Under the pieces are notes generated by a model. That model was given only the letters and a program-made list of their open reading frames with translations, did not search any database and was not told where the DNA came from. The position numbers were made by a program, and so were the translations under genes. Below, in pieces: positions 23,784-34,589 of a stretch of 64,000 bases of DNA. How positions within the stretch are numbered: position 1 is the stretch's first letter; the number at the start of each line of letters is the position of its first letter. Source of the stretch: Ganoderma boninense. Taxonomy: Eukaryota; Basidiomycota; Agaricomycetes; Polyporales; Polyporaceae. The stretch spans positions 3,100,001-3,164,000 of the forward strand of contig CM035313.1 of NCBI GenBank assembly GCA_002900995.3, written 5' to 3'.

Positions 23784-24783
23784 TGACCTGACTCGGTTGG
23801 CAGTGGGGTGGGACGTTGACGATTGCAGGGGTGGGATGACGTCGTTCCAACGGGTGAGTCGCAACGTGCCATATAATGGGAGGGTGGTGGTATACCATGC
23901 TCTAGCGTAATCGATGTTGTGCACGCATGATTCACATCCTGTATAAAACGCGACAATCGTCGTCGACACTTCTTCACATCACGCAGTTGCAATGTGCGAA
24001 CTGACCGGAAGCCCTGACAAGGCGCAGCCCCGACTGGACGCAAGGGCGGACGGGCGGGCTCCCCCTGGCTGATGTAAAAACAAAACAGGCAGGGGGGAGA
24101 GAATCGCGGTCGTAGCCCTAAACAAGGCAGTCGGAAGCAAGATGCCTATCCGCTTGAAGAACCTAAAACCCGCCCTGGACTTGAACACAGACTAATCATT
24201 GGGATATGCTTGCGATTCATTATCCGGAGAGAAAACCTTGCACTCACTGGTGCTGAGTGCACTGGCATGCACAGTAAATTCTAGGAGACTCAGAAGGAGA
24301 GGCCTTGGAAACTAGTGGAAATAGAGCTGGAAGCTTGTAAGAGACCAAGGTCAAGGACGGAGATGGCACGATGGAGGCTATAGCTGGTGTGCGACCCAAA
24401 AAAACGATCGCAACGGCCGTCCAAGCGACAGACTCCAACCACGCGCGCTATTCCTTGACCAGGAATAGACCGGAGGCGTTCAAGTTCATCCATAACCATT
24501 AACATCCGAAGTAATGGACTGCCCTTTACCCATTCACGAATCCACTTGTTGAAGTTGTTCATAGTGACACGCACGGAAGCTCCCTTTTCGCGCGCACTAA
24601 GGAGTGCAGCCGCAGAAAGCTGCACAATCACCATGATCGCAACAACATATTAATGCGCCGACGCTGTAACCTGGTGTATGCACTTAACTGTGCCGGTGCG
24701 AAGGGCGCGAGAAATGGAGGCCATCATGGACAGCATGAGTCCGCCATCAATTTTACGTGGGTACAGGTCATGTCATAGACGTT
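23784..24783. other. Spacer, no gene supported
   Basis: Open stretches on the minus strand (24290-24634, 114 codons) lack recognisable motifs or splice partners. The region lies between convergent genes (one-helix protein on +, nucleoside transporter on -) and probably holds both 3' ends. Confidence 0.4.
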
Positions 24784-27701
24784 CTACTCACCGTGCGTCC
24801 TCCACTCGCTGGGAGCCCGTAAGGTAGATATGTAGCAATAAAGTATAACAGTGCAGGAGGGGGAGGGGGGGATAACCAACCAACCAGCCAGCCACCACCA
24901 TCGGGTCGAGGTTGGCGCAATCCCGTCTTCGTTACACGAAACTCGCACTGCCACAGCCCCATTGCCCACATCGTACACACTCGCACAGATGCACGCAGAG
25001 CGCACGCCAAGAACACATATTGCAGTCGAGATGAACCCGCAGATCATCGCCGACGCGGCGATGCGCGCGATGACGCGGGCGCGGCTAGGCGCGAGCGCGC
25101 TGAGCACGCCCACCTGGATGCCGAGCGAGCCGAGGTTCGCGAAGCCGCAGAGCGCGTACGACGCGATCGTGAACGCGCGGGGCGAGAGCGGGGCGTCGGA
25201 GGCGGTGATGGCCTGGAGGTCGAGGTAGGCGACGAACTCGTTCTCGACGAGCTTCGTCGCGAGCAGCTGCGAGACGCGCAGGATCTCGTGCCGCGGCACG
25301 CCCATGAAGAACGTGACCGGGTAGAAGACGTAGCGGAGGACGAGCTGCAGGGTGAGCGTGTGGATCCCGAAGCCCTTGCCGATCCAGGTGAGCAGGCCGT
25401 TGATCGCGGCGACGAGCGAGACGACTGTGAGCACGTTTGCGCTGTGGAAAGAAAAGTGGTATCATTGTCAAGATGGGCCGGGGGGGGGGGGAAGGCGAAG
25501 AGGGAGACGTACAGGATCTGGCCGGCGACGACGAGGCCGAAGATCGCGCCCTTGCTGAACGCGTGCAGCGCGTTCGCGGGCTTGTCCTTCTCGCTGCCGC
25601 GGTCGACGGTAACGTGTCCGCGCGTGACGGGCTCGTCCATCTCCGGCAGACGCATCTTCGAGATCGCGATGGACGCGGGGATGGACATGACCGAGGCGGT
25701 GACCAAGTTCTCCGGGGGCACGCCAAGGCTGATGTATGCGCTCAGCACCGATCCGGCGATGGTGGAGAAGCCTGAAAAAATAGAGGGGAAAGGTACGGGG
25801 GTCAGCTCAGGTCAACTGGCGAGTATGCACACGCCGAGCGAGGACTGACCGGAAGTCATGGTGAGGTGGAGCTCGGACTCGGTCATGTAGTCGACGTAGG
25901 GACGGACGAGACATGCAGACTCGCCCTGGCCGATGAAGGGGGACGCCGCGGCGACGACGGCCTCAGCACCGGAGATGTCCATGATCTTGAAGAAGAACCA
26001 CGCGCTGTGGAAGTGACGGTAAATTCGAGACGAACGCGGATGTCAAGCCAGCAGAGGGGGGGGACGTACAAGCTCTTGATGAGCCACTGCATGACGCCGA
26101 GGTAGTACATCATCTGCACGAAGGCGATAAAGAAGATGATAGTCGAGAGCTGGGGGCCGATTCGGGATGCTCAGTACACTGTAGATGTGCTCGTACTCAG
26201 CTACGCAGGAATACCTACCGTGTTGACGAAGAACCAGTGCTTGGTCGCGACAGTGTCCGCGTCGAAGAAGAATGTGGCGCCGGCGAGGCCTTGGGCGAGG
26301 AAGTCGGACGCCAGGAAGGCGATCCACTTGAAGATGCTGAAGCCCGCGCCGGACTTGAGCACGAACATGGCAATCGCCTGCTGGAGGACGAGCCCGACAA
26401 TGACGGTCGCCCTGCGCCGCACGTCAGGATATGCAACCATATGGCGAAAAGCCAACACAGCCTACCATGGAATGTGACTGCGATGCTTCGAGGTCGCCCA
26501 GAAGCTGAACTGGAAGACGAAGAGACCGAGCACCGAGATGGCGCGGTCGCCGTAGGTGGTGCCCTGGGGACAGAAAAAGCGTATATCAACGTCCTTGGTT
26601 TTTTAACCACTCGGACAGAAAAGGCACTAACGCTGGTGAGCTTGAAGCCGAACGCGGACCCGAAGACGATGCCCAGGAGGGCAAGCCAGCCCATCGCGAG
26701 GCGCACGTTTTTGGGCAGCTTGAAGAACGGCGTCTGGACGCATGGTATCCAGACAGCCTCCACAGGGCGCGTTACGACAGAGTTGGGGATGAATCGGAAT
26801 GCAATGACGCTAAGAACGTAACAGTGTCAGTGGCGTGAGGGATGCGGACGCTCGAGGATTTTGAGGCAAAGGGTGCATAGTGGGCTTGGGTCGCCTGCCG
26901 AGCGCTAGAGGGTGGAGAACCCAGTTCGTCCCAGGTAAGAACTCCCTTTTACCCAGCAAATCGTACTCAAAAATTTGACGAGATACGAGGAGCTCTTCAA
27001 GGTCCGTCTCGGACGAGGACATGGTGATGGTATCTCGTGCGCCAAGACCAAGGCGTGGGGAGCCGTCAATCACGGGTCCCTCGCCACACCACCTCCATGC
27101 GGGGTAACAATTTCCGCGGCACACTTGCGTTCCCCCGGATCACCACCATCTCCGACGCTTCCGCCCCATCTCACTCGCAGCACTCGCCGTCCTTCGAGCA
27201 GTATCCAGGAAGAGAGGACTTACATGAGGAAGAACCACGCCCAGAACGTCTGAACGATCCTACAAACATCCTCCTGTCAGTCACGCGTGACGCCCAAGGA
27301 GCCCCACCCGCGAAAACGCAACACAGCCTCGGCGACGAGAAAACAGCACAATCGCGACGGCCGACGATCGCGGGCGGGGCGCACGACGAGAGGCGTAACA
27401 CGCACCATCGATGCCGAGTGGCCTTGAGCACCGTCGAACTGATCCACCACCCGAGGATGACCAGCGCGAGCGCGGCGAGGACCAGCGGGCGGTATCTGCT
27501 GTACAGGTTCCCGAACGCCGAGACCTCCTCCCCCTCTGCCTCCTTCTCCTCGGCGTGGTGGTCCTTCTGGGCCTTCTCCGGGTCCGCGACGTTGGAGTCG
27601 AGGTGGTCCACGGCGGGGTCGCCCTTGGCGATCGAGTTGGAGCCGCTCGAGTGCGACTGGTTGCGCGCGAGGCGCTGCTCCTGGCTGACGAGCGTCGACA
27701 T
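24784..27701 (-). CDS. Concentrative nucleoside transporter (CNT/SLC28 family)
   Basis: Imports nucleosides using a cation gradient, at the plasma membrane. The N-terminus (27701-27500) is hydrophilic and charged, then helices begin ([17 protein letters not shown]). Family blocks in order: [58 protein letters not shown] with [32 protein letters not shown] (about 25990-25690), [17 protein letters not shown], and the last conserved helices [36 protein letters not shown]. The GQGES and TESEL segments hold the nucleoside- and ion-binding residues in this family. About eight introns; one contains a 12-base G run. The C-terminus after ICGFISTAI is uncertain: the frame stays open to 24784 but looks non-conserved, so a last intron is likely. 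Baker's yeast lacks this family; several other fungi have it. Confidence 0.85.
25480..25491 (+). repeat. G12 homopolymer in a transporter intron
   Basis: Twelve G in a row on the + strand (twelve C in the transcript) inside the intron between QIL and ANVLTVV of the nucleoside transporter. It reads as a polypyrimidine tract before or within the intron; the length is likely to be miscalled in sequencing. Confidence 0.8.
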
Positions 27702-29365
27702 CGCGGGGGAAAGGGTGCGGTGCGCGTCCTAGCTAGAGAGGGAACGGCGGAGAGGCCGGGCGGCTCAGAGCGAGAGCGGGGGCGGGAGCGGCGGGGGGCA
27801 CGCGAGCTGCAGCTCCATTTGAAGAACCCGGGGGCGGCTGATATACATACGGACGTGGATGGTGCTGGTCCTGGGGCCGCGCACCGCGTGGTGCATCAAA
27901 TCTCTGGATGTCTCATCGCTGCATCCCGGCATGTGTCGTGCCTGGGACAGTACCCTATCGTTCTCTCGGCCCAGATAAGCCCGGCGGGGCCACAAGCGGC
28001 CTTGAACGCGGTTCTTCTCGCTGGTGGGGGAACCACGAATGGCCAGGCAAAATATTTACTTGCCAGAGCGCTAGCAGTCGTCCTCTTCCCGCGCCACCAG
28101 CCGGAGCTTCTCAACCCACGACGTCCGCCCCCATGCGCCGCCTCCGACTCTCCACTTTTGCACCTGGCGGTTTCAGAGTGCCAAGGAATCCAAGGCCACG
28201 TCTTATCTGCAGTCCTTGGTCCATGCTGTGATAAAGATGCACTCGTCTGTGTCTGTGCCTCACGCTAGTGCCTCGACGTCTCGTATCACGCGAACTGACG
28301 ACCGCCTAAGTCATGTATGTAAAAGCAAGTACTCCTCTACGATATGTGCCTCATCTGCCCGATTCGCACATGTTGAATCCAGTGCTGCGTATTCGCTGCA
28401 TCTTTGCTGCTGCATACGAATTGTATGGGATGATACATGAGAGCTTAGGATGGACTTACAGCTGCCCGTCTCGTTTTGAGTACCAGCTAGAATAGCTATA
28501 GAAGTTCTTCAGAGTCAGTGCTCGAACTTTCATACAATTGAACGCTTCTCCAGCACATTCCGCCGAGGTAAACGCCGCGTATCAGCTACGCGTGAAAAGA
28601 CGAAGATTTCCTAACCATGCGGGGGGCGCAATACGCTCCTGCAAAATGCGCTGCAGCGGCAAGACGGTTCCTTCCCATCCTTATCTCCCCCGCCCATTAC
28701 TTACACCTGGTGCTCCAACCCGGGCGGGACCGCCGACCGGGGTGTGGCAGATACGACATACGAGTAGCGCTGCGCAGCGCGAACAAACTTCCGGCGGTTT
28801 CAGTGTAACACTGCCAACACTGCAGTGCTCGGGCCCTCTGTGCGTCCGCCTCCGCTAGCACCTCCGGATCCCACCCTATCCCACTATCCCACCTAATGTC
28901 CACGCTGACGCTGGAGTCTGGACGCTGTGGCACTGGCAGAGACGACGAGTCGCGAGCTTTGATCATGCATGGAAGGTAAGAAGTATCCAGGACGTAGCAC
29001 AATTAATCCAGTCCCAAATCCGAGGACAGGTCCGACCGAGTCTCAAGTCTCAAGCCTCCGAGCATTCATGAGTACGACGCTTGATTCCGCAACACAGCCC
29101 GGCCCATGCAGCAGCGCCAGCGCAGACATGGGGCACGACGGCTCGCGTGCCGGACGGGAGCAGCAGCCTCTTTTCTCCCCTCGCCTCCCGCGCAAGGCCC
29201 CCGTCTAGTACAGCACAGTCCAACTCCGGACTGCGACGGCCGTCCGCGTCGCCGGCCCCTCCGACCTCGTGCCTATAAGTAGCTTGAAGGTTGAAACGTC
29301 GAAGGTCGAAGCTGGAGCCCGAAGCAAGCTTGCAGGCTGAGCGCTGAGACCTCAGGCCGCAGGCC
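27702..29365. other. Spacer between nucleoside transporter and WD40 gene
   Basis: The first 200 bases upstream of 27701 should hold the transporter promoter; a weak TATATCA lies near 27840 on the minus strand. The remainder has only short open frames in several phases. 29281-29365 is rich in small purine repeats (GAAGGTTGAA..., GAGCGCTGAG..., CAGGCCGCAGGCC) just past the WD40 stop. Confidence 0.45.
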
Positions 29366-31516
29366 TCAGACCTTGAGCGCCTTGATGGACTTGCCCATCG
29401 CGACCGCGATCCACTCGCCCGGCGCGGTCGAGTGGCCCGTGTTCATCTGCATGCCCGCGATCTGCGGCGACCACGCCATGTTCACGATCTCGCTCGCGCC
29501 CGTGTACGCCATCGCGGGCTCGCTCACCACGCGCTTCTTCGCGTCCGGCCGCGGCGAGCTCAGCCCCGTCGACGCGTTCCGCGGCGACGTCGCCGCCGCC
29601 GCCGGGTTCTGCGTGTGCTGCGCCAGGTCCCACAACAGCAGCTGGCAGTCGTCCCCTGTGTGCCGCCGCGTGTGCGTGTGAGCGTGCGTGACAACGGCAT
29701 GGGTATGGGGGTGGGGGTGGGTAGGGTGACAACGACGTGGACAGAGAACAGAGACGCGATGGGGCGGTACGCACCGACTGTGCCGAGGAGCTGCGAGTCG
29801 GACGAGCTCCAGCCGAGCGCGTTGATCTGCGCGCGGTGCCCCCGGAGCTCCATGACCGGCTGCCCCGGGCTTCGCATGTCCAGGATCTGGATGTCCGAGC
29901 CGTCCATGTGGAAGGTCGACATGTAGTTCGAGTCTGCGGGGTTGAACGCGATTCGAAGCAGTGGTGACGTCGGCGGACGTGCCGAAGAAGAGGGCGATGC
30001 CGATGGGGGAGGGAGGTTCTTCGGAGCCGGGGTCTCGTAGAGGATGGTGGAGTGCTCGAGGCTTCGCAGATCGAATGCGCGAAGGGAGCCGTCGGCACCG
30101 ACAGAGACGAAAATATCTGTGGAGCCCGGATGCCAGGCGACATCGTAGACCTCACGGTCGTGGGCGATGAGCTGGGTGATCGCGGTGGACGTGTCGATAT
30201 TCCAAACTGTGCAGGTGGTGTCGATGGAGGATGTGACAATGAGGCTTGGGGATTTTTCGTTCCACGAGAAGCTCGTTAATGGTGCGCCGGTATTGTTATT
30301 TTGGACTTTACTTTGCTGCAGTGAGAAATCGGTCAGAACGCTGCGACATCGCGATCGACAATCGAAAAGCTCGCGAGGAAGATCTGAAGGCTCGCCAGAT
30401 CTCAGGTGCCGCGAGGGTACACAAATCTCGCCGGTTCCGGACCAGAAGATGCGCTCAGGCACTTAGCTCGGCACACAAAACGAGCCTCGAGGCCACTGAA
30501 CACCCCATGCGAGATGGTCTGCTCTGGCGTTTCGGCGCGTGTATACCACGAGCGATGCCCAAAGCGATATACCACCTGTCAGTTTGGGGGCATTAACGTG
30601 CACTCGCATGACTCTTCAACGAAGGATGACCCACGTCACATACCACCTCCGTGTAGAGGTAGACAAGAGTCCAAACGCCATACTCTGCAGAATATGCCAA
30701 ACCCCGCGATCGCATGAAGAACTACGCGCATATATGCACCGGCATATTGCCCAAGTCGGTCCACAGGGAGACCACTCCATAAGCGTGGGGATCGAATGGG
30801 ATAATGCCCACACCGAAACCCCACCACAAGAAATACGGAGGACTCACCCCAGACAGCGCCGTCTTCAACGTCAACCTATGCCCACCCCCGCCCGACTGCC
30901 TCCCGACATACCCGCCCCCCATCCCGCCCCCACCCGCAGCGCCGTCGCTCGCATACTCCCACACCCTGAGGGCGTCGCCCGTGGTCGCGAGGAGCTCCGC
31001 GACGCCCGCCTTCTGGCTCCACGCGAAGCTGTTCGCGGTCGCGGGCTGCCACTGGAGGCGCGTGGCGGGGTAGCCGTGCTGCGCCTCGACGAGGGTGACG
31101 AAGTCGGGGTAGTCCGCGTAGTCGACGTCGTCCTCGACGAGCACGCGCTCGTCCTGCAGGCCGACGATCGCGAGCCGGTTGCGGTAGTCCGAGGTGAGGG
31201 AGGCGATGGCGAGCCGGAAGGCAGAGCGCGGGCGCATCTGCTGGCCTGGCGCGGCGGACTTGCACCAGTCGAGGGCGTATACGGGCCCTGAGAGGGCGGG
31301 AGAGGCACCCCGTGTTGGAATGGTTGCAAATTATGGTGTCGTAGGTAGAGAGACGGGGTAGGGCAGTTGTACGCATCGAAGGGACGATGGTCGTGCCAGG
31401 CATAGGAATTGGAACGGTCGTCGGGGAGATGAGATGAGTTGGGGTCGTTTGGACAGATCCAGAGGAGATATTCACTCACAAGGGGCCTCGTATTGAAGGG
31501 TGGTCGTTTGTGTCAT
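29366..31516 (-). CDS. WD40 protein, DCAF7/WDR68 ortholog
   Basis: A beta-propeller scaffold; its animal and plant relatives (DCAF7/WDR68, TTG1) bring DYRK-type kinases, ubiquitin ligase or transcription factors together. Starts MTQTTTLQYEAP, then YALDWCKS, RLAIASLTSDYRNRLAIVGL, LQWQPA, LATTGDALRVWEY, NTGAPLTSFSWNEKSPSLIV with SSIDTTCTVWNI, LIAHDREVYDVAWHP, VGADGSLRAFDLRSLEHSTI, LLRIAFNPADSNYMSTFHMD, LRGHRAQINALGWSS, DDCQLLLWDL and a last repeat EIVNMAWSP ending KALKV. All seven expected repeats are present, plus a Ser/Pro insertion (SPRNASTGLSSPRPDAKK) before the last one. The reading frame is unbroken. Its second intron (30316-30847) is 532 nt, far longer than the others in this window. Confidence 0.92.
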
Positions 31517-32282
31517 GGTCGGCGGAGGCGATTCGTAGTGTCTGCGCAGCGTCTTGGCACGAATGGAGTTCACTGCAGGCTTCGTACGCATCGCAACGGC
31601 GGCGAGAACACGTTGTAACCGCGGGCGTGGGCGGGGCAGCAAAGCGCAGCACAGAGGACAGTCCAATCGTCAGCAGATGGGCGGGGCATCTTGCGTGGAC
31701 GGCAGAGTGGACACTTGCCTCAAGGTTTACAGGCGGCCGTGGGCTCGTGGTTTTCCGGAATTACCGTGGACTCCTCAGATGGCGCGGAGTCCGGCGAAGC
31801 GTTTCTAGTTATACAAGCGATCGTCGTGCAGAACAGAGCAGAGCAGACTGAATATCTAGACAAGCAGCATCGAGCGTAGCAGAGCAGGTCGTGGTCAAGG
31901 TGCAAGAGACGTCCCTTCGCGTCGCCTGACCGAACGCTCCGCCGTCCTCGGGCGCCTATTCCACTACCGCAGTCTAGTATAGTCGAATATAGTATGCAAG
32001 TACTAGTCTAGTAAACAAGCTATGCTGCCCATAACTACGTAATCTCAAGGCTTCCCACTTCCAATCCGTCCTTCGAATGTGATGCAAGAAATCCATTGAA
32101 AAGTCGTAAAATGAATTACTAAGAATACAGTGGTTTACAGACAACGGGAAGCAACATGACGATCTTGGACGATAACATTAGTGCAACATGGTCATTAACC
32201 CACACCGCCATCCATCACGATGTACAACGCGTGGCGGAACAAGAGGCCCACGCGCATCCCCACCAGAGCTTCGCGAGCGTTT
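31517..32282. other. Spacer between two minus-strand genes
   Basis: 31517-31700 should contain the WD40 gene promoter. 31960-32160 is AT-richer with repeated CTAGTATAGT-like strings and probably holds the 3' end of the sugar transporter transcript. No coding signal seen. Confidence 0.45.
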
Positions 32283-34391
32283 TCAGTGGCCCCCCACAGC
32301 GGCGGCGTAGTGCTTCTCGCCGATGCCGGCGTCGTGCTCGTACAGCGGGGGGAGGGGCTCGACGCGCATGCGGAAGATGTGCTTTTTGATGTGGTGCGGG
32401 AGCGCCTTGAGCTGGTACGCGGCGTGGACGTGCGTCGGCACGGAGAACACCTGGTCGAGCTCCTCGAGCGAGAGCGCCTTCGTCTCGGGCAGGAACAGCA
32501 GGATGAGCACGAACCCGATCGCGTTCCAGCCCGCGTACCACCCGAACGCGCCCTGCGGCGTGAACGCGGTGAGCAGCCGCGGGAACGTGAACGCGACGAT
32601 GAAGTTGAAGAACCACAGCACGGACGTCGCGTACGACATCCCCGTGTCGCGGATGTAGAGCGGGAACGCCTCCGCCGAGTACGTGAACGGCACGGGGCCC
32701 TCGCCTGGCGAGTACGCCATCGTGAAGAGGTAGATGCCGAGGGAGACGACGGCGATGCGGGCGCTGCGGTCGTCCTCAGGGATGAAGAACGCGAAGCCGG
32801 TCATGAGCAGGAAGAGCGACATGAGGGGGAACGTGACGAGAAGCAGGTTCCGGCGACCGAACGTGTCGATGGTGTAGACGGCGGGAATCGCGAACACCCA
32901 GTTGAGCATGCCGAAGCCCCAGGACGCAATGAGCGCTGAATATCAGTGAACTTCGCCTGCGAGAAAATGTTGGACGAGTAGTAGGCGATGACGTTGACGC
33001 CGCAGAACTGCTGCATGAACATGACGATGGAGGAGGCCAGGGTAGCGCGGCGGTTGCGGGCGACGGTGAACAGCTCGACGAACAGGTTGCGACCGGTCTG
33101 GATCTCAGCCTCGGCCTCGAGCAAGACGTGGATGTAGTACAAATCGCGAGCAGCCTGGACCGAGGAGCGGCGCAGGCGGCGGATGGAGTCGTATGCGGCG
33201 TCATAGCGGCCCTGCTTGATGAGCCAACGGGGAGACTCGGGGCATAAGTAGACCAGGGCCATGATAAACAAGGCAGGAACACCGGCCTGAAAGTCACGCG
33301 TTAGGACCGGAAAATGAGAGGAATGCGAGGTCGATTCTAGTACTCACACTACCGAGCATAAGACGCCAGTTCAGCCCGTGGACGTGCTTGGTATCCGAAA
33401 CGTGGTAGAACGCCAAACTCATGACCGTGCCGATCATGATACCGAATGCAGTCCACATTTGCCTGTTGCACAACAAGTTCAGCTTGTATTCTCAGACCAC
33501 ACCAAAAGTCAGGGCAACGTACCACATCATGACCAGAGCGCCACGGATGGCCGGTGGAGTACACTCGCAGAATAGACGGGGACGGTGGCGGACTTCGGGC
33601 CGATGCCGAACCCAAGGATGAAACGCGCAATGAAGAGGTGCCACCACGTGTTGGTGAGGCCCTGCCAGATACAAGCAGCGAAGGAGATGAATGCGGAGAT
33701 AAAGATGGTTCCCCGCCGCCCGAAGTACTTGTTCATTGGCGTCGAGAGCCAGCAGCCGATAACACCGCAGCAAAGCTAAGTACAGGAAGCATGCGTCAGT
33801 CTCAGGAATAGGATTCACTGCGCTCGGCACGCCGAGGGAAAGGAGCAGGGACGTACGTATGGGGCACCGTTCACGAGGCCAAGCAGCCACTGGTTCTTGC
33901 TCACGTCCTGGGGGATGCCAATCTGGGCTGGGAAGAACAAGTTCGCGCCGTTGATTACGGACTCGTCCATCTGTCAAGCTAGCTGTGAGACCTCTGCTAG
34001 GAGCGGGGAGAGTTTGATAGGAGACACTTACACCCTGAACGGCCGCAGAAAGCGAACAGAGAATGACCAGGAAGTACAGCTGAAACGGCTGGTCCCAGCG
34101 GTTCTGAATCTCGCGCCGAAGGGTTGCCTTGTCGTCCTCGGTGAGGAGGGGGAGCGACTCGAAGAGCGTCGGATCCTGGGCGACGAGCGCACCCTTCTTG
34201 AACTCCTCCTCGAGGTGCCCGAGGTTGTGGTCCTTCGCGAACTTCGCCGCGTCCGCCATAAGCTGCTCATGGGGGATACCCGCGAGCGGGTTCGCGAGCT
34301 TGACGTTCGCCGCAGTGTTGTCGATGTGCGTGACCTCCCTGTCGTACTCGGAGGCGGTCTGCTTGACCGACGACTTCTCGTTATCGGACAT
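32283..34391 (-). CDS. MFS sugar transporter (sugar porter family)
   Basis: A twelve-helix plasma-membrane sugar/H+ carrier. A hydrophilic start of about 90 residues (MSDNEKSSVKQTASEYDRE) leads to the first helix (LYFLVILCSLSAAVQG) and MDESVINGANLFFP. Sugar-porter signatures follow: NKYFGRRGTIF, RFILGFGIGPKSATVPVYSAE, YLCPESPRWLIKQGR, MQQFCGVNVIAYYSSNIF, DTFGRRNLLLVTFPLMS, FTYSAEAFPLYIRDTG and FLPETKALSLEELD; it ends ...YAAAVGGH. Introns separate most of these. Two single bases look missing: near 33566 (YSA then ECTPPAIRG) and near 32936 (KFTDIQ then LIASWGFGM). With these the protein is full length, near 540 residues. Substrate (hexose, disaccharide or polyol) cannot be set. A TATA-rich site lies about 190 bases upstream. 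Confidence 0.9.
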
Positions 34392-34575
34392 GGCGAAAAG
34401 CGCTGGAGTGTGGGGAGAGGATGGGGCGTGTCCTCGTTGAGGGAGTGAGCGGAGAGAGAGAGGGGAGGGAGAGGAGGGGAGGAGAGGGGGACTCCGATCT
34501 CAACTGGGCTCGTCCGAGAACCAAGGACGGCAAGAGAAGGGCAGGACAAGGACGCAAGGTTGTGCGGCGCAAGCA

Positions 34576-34589
34576 TTTATATATATATT
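34576..34589 (-). promoter_or_regulatory. TATA element of the sugar transporter gene
   Basis: On the minus strand the run reads TATATATATAAAT, about 190 bases upstream of the ATG at 34391. It is the only strong TATA-like element in the 400 bases before the gene, and the interval would leave a moderate 5' leader. Confidence 0.45.

Noticed and set aside
25288..25848. 186-codon + frame over the nucleoside transporter
   Set aside because: It is antisense to conserved transporter exons; its residues are simply the complement of those codons.
29352..30239. 295-codon minus frame rich in Arg/Ser/His over the WD40 gene
   Set aside because: It lies one base out of the WD40 frame on the same strand and has no domain.
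32220..32939. 239-codon + frame over the sugar transporter end
   Set aside because: Antisense shadow of conserved helices, rich in Glu/Arg, no start context.
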